Shown piece by piece: positions 28,847 to 36,819 of a DNA stretch of 64,000 nucleotides. The stretch is from Tatumella citrea (GTDB lineage: Bacteria; Pseudomonadota; Gammaproteobacteria; Enterobacterales; Enterobacteriaceae). The DNA lies in the NCBI RefSeq assembly GCF_002163585.1, contig NZ_CP015579.1, positions 2,294,001 to 2,358,000 of the forward strand. Reading direction: 5' to 3'. The notes beneath the pieces are model-generated. The model was not told where the DNA came from. It searched no databases and saw only the letters and a list, made by a program, of their open reading frames with translations. Made by a program: the position numbers and the translations under genes. Numbering within the stretch: position 1 is the stretch's first letter; every line of letters begins with the position of its first letter.

Positions 28847-29752
28847 ATGAACAAACTGGAAAGTATGGCGGTGTTTATCCGGGTCGCAGAGAAAGGCAGT
28901 TTTGCCGCAGTCGCTGAAGAGGCCGGGATCAGTGCCACCATGGTCGGCCTGCATATTAAAGCGCTGGAAAAATTGTTAGGAGTCAGGCTGTTGCATCGCA
29001 CTACCCGGCGGCAAAGCCTGACTGAGTTTGGTCTGAGCTACTATCAACGCTGCTGTGACATCCTGTCCCGGGTTGAGGAAGCTGAATTACTGGCCGGAGA
29101 ACTGCAAGCCACTCCCCGCGGACGGTTAAGGGTGGCTTCACCGGTGACTTTCGGCGCCCATGTTCTGTCTCCGCTATGCGCTGACTTTCTGACACAATAC
29201 CCGCAGGTTAATATTGAACTGGTACTGAGTGATGTGATTCCTGATATGGCTGAACAGGCAATTGATATCGCAATTCGTATTGGCGAGACCGACAATATCA
29301 ACGCCTTTTTTGCACGATCGCTGGCCCCTTATCGCTCTGTTATCTGTGCTTCTGCCAGTTACCTCAGACAATACGGGGTACCACAGCGCCCGGAAGATTT
29401 GAGCATTCATCGCTGTCTGGGATTTGCCCATCCACAAGCCAGTAAGTGCTGGACTTTGCAATCAGACGGTAAGCCACTGCGTATCCCTGTCAGTCTGTGT
29501 ATGGCGGTTAATAATGGTGAAGCCCTGCGTGCTGCAGCCCTCAAAGGATTAGGGATTATCATGCAACCGGAAATTTTACTGGCCGAAGACATTCAGCAGC
29601 AACGGCTGATTCCGTTGCTGGATGCATTCCTTCCGCCCGCCAAACCTGTTCAGGTTGTCAGCTTCGCCGACCGGCAACCATTGCCGGCACACCGACGTTT
29701 TATTGAAATGCTGACGACACAGTTAGGAGAACAGCTATCTGTAATCCGCTGA
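28847..29752 (+). CDS. LysR-family transcriptional regulator
   Basis: N-terminal winged helix-turn-helix (MAVFIRVAEKGSFAAVAEEAG, GISATMVGLHIKALEKLLG) and a periplasmic-binding-fold effector domain. At 301 aa it belongs to the CrgA/DsdC-like group of short LysR proteins. It is probably the regulator of the divergent CMD-family gene. Its last 18 bp overlap the converging fliZ 3' end. Confidence 0.87.
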   Translation: MNKLESMAVFIRVAEKGSFAAVAEEAGISATMVGLHIKALEKLLGVRLLHRTTRRQSLTEFGLSYYQRCCDILSRVEEAELLAGELQATPRGRLRVASPVTFGAHVLSPLCADFLTQYPQVNIELVLSDVIPDMAEQAIDIAIRIGETDNINAFFARSLAPYRSVICASASYLRQYGVPQRPEDLSIHRCLGFAHPQASKCWTLQSDGKPLRIPVSLCMAVNNGEALRAAALKGLGIIMQPEILLAEDIQQQRLIPLLDAFLPPAKPVQVVSFADRQPLPAHRRFIEMLTTQLGEQLSVIR

Positions 29753-30256
29753 TGCCGCTTCCGGCGTCTCTGCCGGAAAGTAACAGGCATACTTTGCCAG
29801 AGCTATCCGGTAATTAATCCGGCTTTTTTCCGGCAACAGCTCATCCCACAATTCCGGAGACTGGTAGTCTGGCAATTTATCCGGGGTATAGCCCTGTTCA
29901 GTTAATGCCTGGTCAAGGCGCCGTAAACGCATCACATATTCTCTGACGGTCGCCAGACATAAACAGCCGTCAGCCAGCAGAGCCTGCTTAAAAGCCTGAA
30001 TGTCGAACAGTGTTGGTTGGCGGCCATTGCTGACCGTGGAACAGAACCGGCAAACTGGTTCCAGCCGGGCCATAAATGCCTGCCACTGTGCCGCAGACAC
30101 CGGGTGATCCATATGCATAATATCCTTGTGACTAATCAGTTTTCCGGACAGTAACAACCGCACCCGACTGAGCTCACTGCCACAACTGTTACAGTGGTGT
30201 TGTGCATATTTATAATCCCGAATATAGCGACTTAAACGCTGATAGTTAGTTTTCAT
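29735..30256 (-). CDS. fliZ: FliZ motility regulator
   Basis: DNA-binding protein that in E. coli opposes sigma-S-dependent transcription and supports flagellar gene expression. The 173 aa keep the family landmarks: LSRYIRDYKYAQHHC, CRFC, TVREYVMRLRRLD and NYRIALAKY (integrase-like core). Two Cys pairs (CNSC and CRFC) could form a metal site. It lies 35 bp after fliA on the same strand, the fliAZ operon. The C-terminus overlaps the converging LysR gene by 18 bp. Confidence 0.93.
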   Translation of the reverse strand: MKTNYQRLSRYIRDYKYAQHHCNSCGSELSRVRLLLSGKLISHKDIMHMDHPVSAAQWQAFMARLEPVCRFCSTVSNGRQPTLFDIQAFKQALLADGCLCLATVREYVMRLRRLDQALTEQGYTPDKLPDYQSPELWDELLPEKSRINYRIALAKYACYFPAETPEAASADYR

Positions 30257-30291
30257 AATAGTTACGCGCTCCGGCGCTAAGTATTCTTCCG

Positions 30292-31011
30292 TTAATCGTC
30301 TTTAAGACGAGCCCGCAGCCGTTTAATTGCCTGGCTGTGTAACTGGCTGACCCTTGATTCGCCGACATTCAGGACCGCGCCGATTTCTTTCAGGTTGAGC
30401 TCATCATGGTAGTAGAGGTTGAGGACTTGTTTTTCCCGTTCAGGCAGGCCATCAATCGCCTGTAACACCTGTTTTCGCAGACTGTTGTCGAGTAACTGAC
30501 ACAATGGATTACTCTCTTCGCGGTGCTCCATCATCAGTTCAGCGCCATCGCCATTGTCTTCACATAACGTTTCCAGTGAAAACAACTGGCTGGTATTGGT
30601 CTCCATCAGAATTTGCCGGTAATCAGCCAGGCTCATTTTCAGGTGGGCAGCTATCTCCTGCTCACCTGCCTGTTTGCCGGTCATTTGCTCCAGCTGAGCA
30701 ATGGCTGCCGCCACCTCACGCGCTTCACGCCGGACCCGTCGTGGTACCCAGTCGCGACTACGTAACTCATCCAGCATCGCACCTCTGATCCTTTGGACCG
30801 CATAGGTGGTAAAGACCGTCCCTTGTGCCGCATCATAACGGTCTATTGCATTCAGCAGACCAATCCCTCCCGCCTGGATCAGGTCATCCAGGTCAACACT
30901 GGCGGGCAGTCTCACCTGCAGCCGCAAGGCCTCATGCCTTACCAGCTGTATATATTGCTGCCAGATATCCTGTTTATCAGTGACACCTTCGGCGGTGTAT
31001 AAACTCTCCAC
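30292..31011 (-). CDS. fliA: FliA, flagellar sigma factor (sigma-28)
   Basis: Directs RNA polymerase to late flagellar and chemotaxis promoters. At 239 aa it equals E. coli FliA. Region 2 (DDLIQAGGIGLLNAIDRYD, TVFTTYAVQRIRGAMLDELRS, DWVPRRVR) and region 4 (LPEREKQVLNLYYHDELNLKEIG, VGESRVSQLHSQAIKRLR) are complete. Anti-sigma FlgM is not in the window. At least four FliA-type promoters occur here (motA, fliA, fliC, fliD). Confidence 0.97.
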   Translation of the reverse strand: MESLYTAEGVTDKQDIWQQYIQLVRHEALRLQVRLPASVDLDDLIQAGGIGLLNAIDRYDAAQGTVFTTYAVQRIRGAMLDELRSRDWVPRRVRREAREVAAAIAQLEQMTGKQAGEQEIAAHLKMSLADYRQILMETNTSQLFSLETLCEDNGDGAELMMEHREESNPLCQLLDNSLRKQVLQAIDGLPEREKQVLNLYYHDELNLKEIGAVLNVGESRVSQLHSQAIKRLRARLKDD

Positions 31012-31045
31012 TGTTCCGTCCTGATTTGCTAAGGCTGTAGAGAAA

Positions 31046-31073
31046 TTATCGACCGGCAGGCATCGGAACTATC
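31046..31073 (-). promoter_or_regulatory. Probable sigma-28 promoter of fliA
   Basis: On the minus strand GATAGTTC, 12 nt, GTCGATAA. The -10 matches 7 of 8 to GCCGATAA; the -35 is weaker and the spacer is one base longer than ideal. It would make fliA autoregulated in addition to its FlhDC-dependent promoter. Confidence 0.45.
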
Positions 31074-31154
31074 GAAGGAAAAAAGAGTTAAAATTAAATG
31101 TGTTAACCGGCTGAATAACCTGCCGGTAACCTGAAATAATTACCGGCACAGAGA

Positions 31155-31961
31155 TTAATGGCGGGAAGAAAAACGCTGGCTGATGTTGCGTAGTGACTGA
31201 ATAGCTTCCTGAGAACCGGCTAGCGGTAATGTTGAGAGTGAAAAACCATATTTTTCTTTGAATTGCAGGGCGGCTGTCATGCAGACAGCCCGAAACGTCA
31301 GCTGGCTACAGATGGTGGACTGACGGGGACTCCAACCCTCATCTCCCAGATAATCCCCTGAGTTTTCGATATCGGCAAAATAGGAGAACGGCGGGTGCAT
31401 TCCCGCCTGTATGATGCGCCAGCTGTGTTCCACGTGCTCCAGCGCGTTATAAAAAATTTCATCCATCAGCCCTGCCTTTTGCAGACAACGGCGACTGTAA
31501 TAAGAAAAAGCACCTACGCAACTGGGATAAAGTGGCAGGCAGAATGAAGCATAATTCACCTGCAACCTTGGCCGGGGCAGCCCCTGCTCATCCACGTTAT
31601 AAGGCCCATGTAATCCAAAGTTGAAATGCTGTATGCCGGTTTCTTCAGAGGCGGCAATATAACGTTCAAAGACTTGTGGATCTTTAAGATAAATATCATC
31701 TTCTATCAGGAAAAAATGGTCGATATTCTGTGTCAGCAGATATCTGAGTGCAGTGTTTTTACTGCATCCTACCCCCTGGTTCTGCGGATTTTCTACCAGA
31801 GTCGCCTGCAGTGAGTGATATTCAGCTTCATGCTTCCCGTCATTCACGATAATCAGCGCATCAATCTGCTGTTTAGGTAAAGAGTTCCAGAGCCGGAGTA
31901 GCCCTGACTTACGATTGCAGGTCACAATTCCTACTCCGATACGTCCTCGTTGTCTGTTCAT
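31155..31961 (-). CDS. GT2-like glycosyltransferase, probable flagellin modification
   Basis: 268-aa GT-A fold enzyme. VGIVTCNR starts the nucleotide-sugar fold, IVNDG and NQGVGCSKNTALRYLL follow, and FLIEDDIY provides the acidic metal motif. The ATG at 31961 follows AGGAA. It lies 32 bp after the large glycosyltransferase and upstream of fliA on the same strand, inside the flagellin/sigma-28 block. From position, flagellin glycosylation is the best guess; the sugar is unknown. No transmembrane segment is seen, fitting cytoplasmic modification before export. Confidence 0.78.
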   Translation of the reverse strand: MNRQRGRIGVGIVTCNRKSGLLRLWNSLPKQQIDALIIVNDGKHEAEYHSLQATLVENPQNQGVGCSKNTALRYLLTQNIDHFFLIEDDIYLKDPQVFERYIAASEETGIQHFNFGLHGPYNVDEQGLPRPRLQVNYASFCLPLYPSCVGAFSYYSRRCLQKAGLMDEIFYNALEHVEHSWRIIQAGMHPPFSYFADIENSGDYLGDEGWSPRQSTICSQLTFRAVCMTAALQFKEKYGFSLSTLPLAGSQEAIQSLRNISQRFSSRH

Positions 31962-31993
31962 TACTGATTCCTGTAACTTATACAAATGCTGGA

Positions 31994-34900
31994 CTATCCC
32001 AGCCAGGCCTGTTGCCATTCCGTCAGCGACTGCGGAGTCAACAGCCAGTCACAACGGACTGCCTGTTGTAATGCATCGCCTCTGGCGGCCAGTAGCTGTG
32101 GGTCAGATAAATGCTCATGAATTGCTTTCATCCAGTGCCTGAAATGGTTTTTTACCCGTGTTACCGGGAGTGAGCCACGATAAGGTTCAATATCACTGCA
32201 GATCACCGGAATACCACAGGCACCCAGTTCCAACAGGCGCAGGTTACTTTTACATTCATTAAACAGATTAATTTCCAGCGGGACTAAAGCCAGATCGAGA
32301 CTGAGGCTGGCCAGCTTTTGAGGATACCAGTCAAACGGTACGCCACTGTGAAACTCACAACTGACCTGCGCCGGTTTCATCCCCATAAACACCCACTCCA
32401 CCTGATTACCTAATACCTCAATCAGTGGCCGGAGAATAGCCAGGTCCCCGTCATGACTGTTTCCTCCCGCCCAACCCACGCGGGGTTTGCGCCCCTGATT
32501 CCGGGCACTGGATAATGCCCCCCATTGCAACGGGTTAAGCCGGTTCTGCGCGACACGGATATCACTGTGCAACTCTGAATAAGAGTCAGCCAGTGCTGTT
32601 GTAGATACCACCAGATGATCGGCCAGCTCCATAGTTCGTCTCAAACGGCTGGCAATGTCTTTAGGGAGCTTCTGACGGTTATGATTCTGTCGAGGCAGAC
32701 AAAGGAAGTAGTCATCATATTCCATGATAATTTTTGCGCCGGATAACTGTCGGAACTGACGGACCGTTTCTTCAATCTGCGGATCGAACGGCATCTGTAG
32801 TAACAGAATGTCAGGCTGGAACGCGGCAACCTCCATAGCGGCAGGCAAACCATGGATCAAACCACCTTCGAGTTGCAACTGCTGTTCCAGTAACTGATAG
32901 GGTTCAATCACCCGATAGTGACCGCAGCCGGTATAATTAACATGTCCCGCTATCATCACCGGCAATGGCCGGCCCGGTAACGCGGGTTGCACTCTGGCGG
33001 TACGGTGTGACAGGCTGAAAGGTTGTCCGATCCGGCTAAAGTGTCGGTGGTAACGAATGTCCTGACATAACACGCCCTGCCAACGTTCACGCAATGCATC
33101 ATTACCCCGCAGTTCTGCTTCAGCTTCGGCCGCATAACAGGTGGCGGAGAGCCGGGTAGCACCGCCCATATGTTGCAGCACCGCCTGCGGCGTCCAGACC
33201 ACCAGATAGCCTTGCTGGCGAACTCTGAGGCAAAAATCGATATCGGCCGCTCCACCTGAAAAATGCTGTGCATCGAAACCGTTGACCTCATCAAACACAC
33301 TGCGGCGAACTAACATACAGGACGCACTAATGGCCGAAACCTGCTGAGCCGTTTGCAGGTAATGAGCATATCCGGCAGTTGATGCGGGTGCGTCACGAAA
33401 TATTTCAGTTACTCCGTTGCCAAAACCGGTGATAAATCCCGCATGCTGGATGCGACCGTCAGCATATCGCTGCTGAGCACCGGTCACTGCAACTTCCGGG
33501 CGGTGGGCAATTTCCAGCATGGCATTCAGCCAGCCGGAATCACTAAAACTGCAGTCATTGTTCAGAAACAGCAGATACTCACCAGACGCTTGCGTAGCGG
33601 CATAATTATTAATGGCTGCAAAATTAAAGGTTTCAGGCCAGCGTAGTATTTTCAGATTTCTGAGTTTCAGCGCCTGTAACTGATTCAGATAATCACAGGC
33701 GTCCGGCTGGCAGGAACCGTTATCCACAATCAGCAGTTCATAGTCAGGCCAACTGGTATTTTCCGTTAAACTGTCCAGACAACGCTGCAACAATGACTGG
33801 TTATCACGGGTAACAATAATGATGGATACACGGGCGGTGAGTGGTAAGGGATAACGCAACTGGTCCGGTCGGCCATCGGCCCCCGGTTCTATCCAGCCGT
33901 CACTGCAACAACGCTGCAGGTGCCGGTGGGTGATCTCCCTGCGCAGAGCCGTGTGAGTATCTTTCACCGGACGTTCCGGTATCAGTAGCAGCGCCTCCGG
34001 CAGGTGTCCGACTGCCGCCGGGCCTGAGTGTTCCAGTATCTGCCAGATAAGCTCACAGAAGATCAGTTCGTGTCTCACTGAGATTTGCGGCAGATAGCGT
34101 TTAATACACTCGCCAGTGACCAGCATCTCTTCCCCCGGATAATGCCGGCTGCGTAACAGGTCGATATTGCAGTCAGGTTTGAGCAACAACTGAGCATCCT
34201 CAACACTGTCTCCCTGTAAAGCATCGCTGTAGCAGACCTGAATTTCCGGATGCTGTAACCGATACCCGGCAAACAATAGCAGGCTGTCATTCAGACAACG
34301 GGTTCCGGCTTCAATGACCAGCCAACTGTTGGTCAGATAACCCGCGATTGCCTGCTGGAGCGCCTGTCCGTCAACCGGCAATGACAGTTGTCGTTCAGAG
34401 CCCTGCAACAACGACGGATAATCCTGTGTGCTAATCAGCAGACACTGGTCCGCTTTCAGTGACTGCTGGCGTACTGACAGCAGGCTGTTTTCACAGCATG
34501 TTCGATCATGTCCCCGGTCGAGAATAATCACCCCGATTCGCGCCGCCTCCCCCTGTCCTGCAATAATGGCTGACAGCACAGCCCTCCGGGTCTCGCTAAT
34601 CTCCCGCTGCTTTAACCACTGAAGCAATGGACGGCTGTTATCTGCCTGCTGTGCCAGAATATTTCTCACCATTGTCCATTCTTTAGCCTGCGGATCACTC
34701 AGTGTCAGCATGACGGGAGCCGGAAGAGAATCAAGCAGTGGCGGTAACAGCGCCGATAATGACCAGTTCTGCAATGCAGTGGATTGAAATTCTACCGCCC
34801 ATTGCTGTGCCCCGGCATAGCCGTTGATTAATGCGTCACAGTACTGTGGAATGTCAGGCAGGCCATCTCCCGTGGCAATGAAGAAATTGTCGCTATCCAC

Positions 34901-35692
34901 TGTCAGTGACTGCTCTGTCAGATAACCATGCCAGCCTCCCTGTCCGGCAATACACGCCGGAATCCCCAGACACAGAGCGCGGGCCACCAGCTGATGTTCT
35001 GCCACCACCAGCTGATACTGGCTGAGTTGTTGATTAGTCAGTTCTGCGGTTTGCTGAGTAATCAACATCACATCCAGACGAATGCCCCGTAAACGGAGCA
35101 GCGTCGTCAGCTCTCCCAGTGCCGGAGTCAGATTCTGAGTTGCCCAAAGGATTTGCTTAAGTTCACCCGTGGGTGAACTGACGGTGCCGCTGTCGTCGTC
35201 ATCGAATGCCAGAGGTAACAATCTCATGGCTGGACCCGATGATCCCCGTAAACGCTGAGCTGCATAGCAGAGCGGAGAATCAGTGACAATACGCCAGGCG
35301 AGTGGGTTTTCCAGCCCACAGATCTCTTCACTGATACCCGGCGTAGCTGCCGAAAAATGCTGAAACAGACATATTCCCTCCAGCTCCCCCTGATGCATAA
35401 GCTCAGTCAGCCTGGCAGACAGGTAGCCGTTACACACCCAGATAAGTTGATACTGATGGTAAAGATTGTCGGAGGATTTTGGTGACGAAGGTGAGTCGTT
35501 ATCAATAAACAGCCGCAGTGGCCCTGTGGCAGAAAGTTCAGCCAGTTGTTGCCGGTAATCTCCGTCAATCAACCGCGCAGTAATATCTACTGACCAGCCT
35601 TGTCGCAGAAACCATCTGGCCAGTCGAGGAAGCAACGATTCCGCCGCTGTAAACTGTCGGAGTTTATCCAGCGAAAAAAGTATTCTCTGCAT
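31994..35692 (-). CDS. Large multidomain glycosyltransferase, probable flagellin modification
   Basis: 1232-aa protein with several sugar-transferase modules. An N-terminal ~330 residues look like a GT-B half. Residues ~390-600 resemble a degenerate GT2 domain (CYSDALQGD). A complete GT2 domain spans ~620-870 (VSIIIVTRDN, LLIVDNGS, FNFAAINNYAA, LLFLNNDCSF, GGAADIDFCLRVRQQG). A GT4-like domain spans ~915-1230 (GHVNYTGCGHYRV, GWAGGNSHDGD, LRLLELGACGIPVICSD). AGGAG precedes the ATG at 35692. It starts just after the fliC terminator and is followed by a second glycosyltransferase, so a role in building a flagellin glycan is likely. Target and sugars are inferred. Confidence 0.8.
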   Translation of the reverse strand: MQRILFSLDKLRQFTAAESLLPRLARWFLRQGWSVDITARLIDGDYRQQLAELSATGPLRLFIDNDSPSSPKSSDNLYHQYQLIWVCNGYLSARLTELMHQGELEGICLFQHFSAATPGISEEICGLENPLAWRIVTDSPLCYAAQRLRGSSGPAMRLLPLAFDDDDSGTVSSPTGELKQILWATQNLTPALGELTTLLRLRGIRLDVMLITQQTAELTNQQLSQYQLVVAEHQLVARALCLGIPACIAGQGGWHGYLTEQSLTVDSDNFFIATGDGLPDIPQYCDALINGYAGAQQWAVEFQSTALQNWSLSALLPPLLDSLPAPVMLTLSDPQAKEWTMVRNILAQQADNSRPLLQWLKQREISETRRAVLSAIIAGQGEAARIGVIILDRGHDRTCCENSLLSVRQQSLKADQCLLISTQDYPSLLQGSERQLSLPVDGQALQQAIAGYLTNSWLVIEAGTRCLNDSLLLFAGYRLQHPEIQVCYSDALQGDSVEDAQLLLKPDCNIDLLRSRHYPGEEMLVTGECIKRYLPQISVRHELIFCELIWQILEHSGPAAVGHLPEALLLIPERPVKDTHTALRREITHRHLQRCCSDGWIEPGADGRPDQLRYPLPLTARVSIIIVTRDNQSLLQRCLDSLTENTSWPDYELLIVDNGSCQPDACDYLNQLQALKLRNLKILRWPETFNFAAINNYAATQASGEYLLFLNNDCSFSDSGWLNAMLEIAHRPEVAVTGAQQRYADGRIQHAGFITGFGNGVTEIFRDAPASTAGYAHYLQTAQQVSAISASCMLVRRSVFDEVNGFDAQHFSGGAADIDFCLRVRQQGYLVVWTPQAVLQHMGGATRLSATCYAAEAEAELRGNDALRERWQGVLCQDIRYHRHFSRIGQPFSLSHRTARVQPALPGRPLPVMIAGHVNYTGCGHYRVIEPYQLLEQQLQLEGGLIHGLPAAMEVAAFQPDILLLQMPFDPQIEETVRQFRQLSGAKIIMEYDDYFLCLPRQNHNRQKLPKDIASRLRRTMELADHLVVSTTALADSYSELHSDIRVAQNRLNPLQWGALSSARNQGRKPRVGWAGGNSHDGDLAILRPLIEVLGNQVEWVFMGMKPAQVSCEFHSGVPFDWYPQKLASLSLDLALVPLEINLFNECKSNLRLLELGACGIPVICSDIEPYRGSLPVTRVKNHFRHWMKAIHEHLSDPQLLAARGDALQQAVRCDWLLTPQSLTEWQQAWLG

Positions 35693-35715
35693 GCCTGTCT
35701 CCTGTCGGTGCAATA

Positions 35716-35742
35716 CACAACAAAACCCCGCAAAGCGGGGTT
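35716..35742 (-). terminator. fliC terminator
   Basis: AACCCCGC-TTT-GCGGGGTT followed by TTGTTGT on the minus strand, 22 bp past the fliC stop. The downstream glycosyltransferase begins only about 25 bp later. Confidence 0.8.
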
Positions 35743-35764
35743 AAGTCTTCACCACAATGTCTGA

Positions 35765-36583
35765 TTAGCCTTGCAGCAGTGACAGGACAGTCTGTGGAAC
35801 CTGGTTTGCTTTAGACAGCACAGAAGTACCGGCTTGTTGCAGGATTTGCGCGCGTGACATGCTGGAAACTTCGGTCGCATAATCCGCATCCTGGATACGA
35901 GACTGAGAAGCAGACAGGTTGTTTACAGTAGCATTCAGGTTATTGATGGTGGACTCGAAACGGTTCTGAATCGCACCCAGCCCGCTACGTGCAGTATCCA
36001 CATCAGAGATACGCGCATCGATATCGGCCAGAGCAGTTGCACCGGTAACACTATAATCGCTACCCAGAGTCTGTGATTTAAAGCCGTTATCTGACAGAGA
36101 GATAGAGATAACGTTAGCGTCTGCGCTGTCGTTAGAGCCTACCTGGATGTTGATACTGGTGCTGGTGCTGTCGAACAACTGAATGTTGTTGAATGTTGTT
36201 GCACTACCGATACGTTTAATTTCTGACAGACGGGCATCCACCTCAGCCTGAATAGAATCGATATCTGCAGAGCTGTTGGTACCGTTTTTCGCCTGCACGG
36301 TCAACTCACGGATACGCTGTAAGTTGGTGTTCATTTCATTCAGTGCACCTTCTGCGGTTTGTGACAGTGAAATACCGTCATTCGCGTTACGTGATGCCTG
36401 AGTCAGACCACGGATATTAGATGACATACGGTTGGCAATAGCTTCACCGGCAGCATCATCTTTTGCACTGTTAATACGCAGACCAGAAGAGAGGCGCTCG
36501 ATAGCAGTACCCAGAGCAGACTGCGCTTTGTTCAGGTTAGTCTGAGTAGTTAAAGACATGATGTTGGTATTAATAACAGCCAT
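35765..36583 (-). CDS. fliC: Flagellin FliC (short form)
   Basis: Structural protein of the flagellar filament, exported through the flagellar type III system. At 272 aa it retains only the conserved D0/D1 ends (MAVINTNIMSLTTQTNLNKA; ERLSSGLRINSAKDDAAG; C-terminal LSKANQVPQTVLSLLQG) with a short middle of about 60 residues, so the surface D2/D3 domains of E. coli FliC (498 aa) are missing. The Ser/Thr/Asn-rich middle (STSTSINIQVGSNDS) offers possible O-glycosylation sites. Transcribed from the sigma-28 promoter at 36655-36681. Confidence 0.97.
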   Translation of the reverse strand: MAVINTNIMSLTTQTNLNKAQSALGTAIERLSSGLRINSAKDDAAGEAIANRMSSNIRGLTQASRNANDGISLSQTAEGALNEMNTNLQRIRELTVQAKNGTNSSADIDSIQAEVDARLSEIKRIGSATTFNNIQLFDSTSTSINIQVGSNDSADANVISISLSDNGFKSQTLGSDYSVTGATALADIDARISDVDTARSGLGAIQNRFESTINNLNATVNNLSASQSRIQDADYATEVSSMSRAQILQQAGTSVLSKANQVPQTVLSLLQG

Positions 36584-36654
36584 GATTTTTATCCTTCAAT
36601 AAATGAATGTTCATTGAATAAGCAAAAAGGCTTCCCCCTTTGCGTTCATGACTG

Positions 36655-36681
36655 ATATCGGTGATCGGCCGGTTAACTTTA
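36655..36681 (-). promoter_or_regulatory. Sigma-28 promoter of fliC
   Basis: On the minus strand TAAAGTTA, exactly 11 nt, ACCGATAT: 7/8 and 6/8 matches to the FliA consensus. It is 72 bp before the fliC ATG. Confidence 0.85.
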
Positions 36682-36757
36682 GTCAGTCTCCTGAAAAAAA
36701 CTGTTTCAGGGGAGTTGGCATACAGACTAAAGCCATCCTGCCGCGCAGGTTGTGGCT

Positions 36758-36784
36758 TAAACCTTTGCATTTTCAGGCCGATAT
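36758..36784 (+). promoter_or_regulatory. Sigma-28 promoter of fliDST
   Basis: TAAACCTT, 11 nt, GCCGATAT: 5/8 and 7/8 matches. It lies 36 bp before the fliD ATG and is divergent from the fliC promoter. Confidence 0.8.
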
Positions 36785-36819
36785 TGGGGATACACCCTCT
36801 GTAAACACAGGATATAGTT

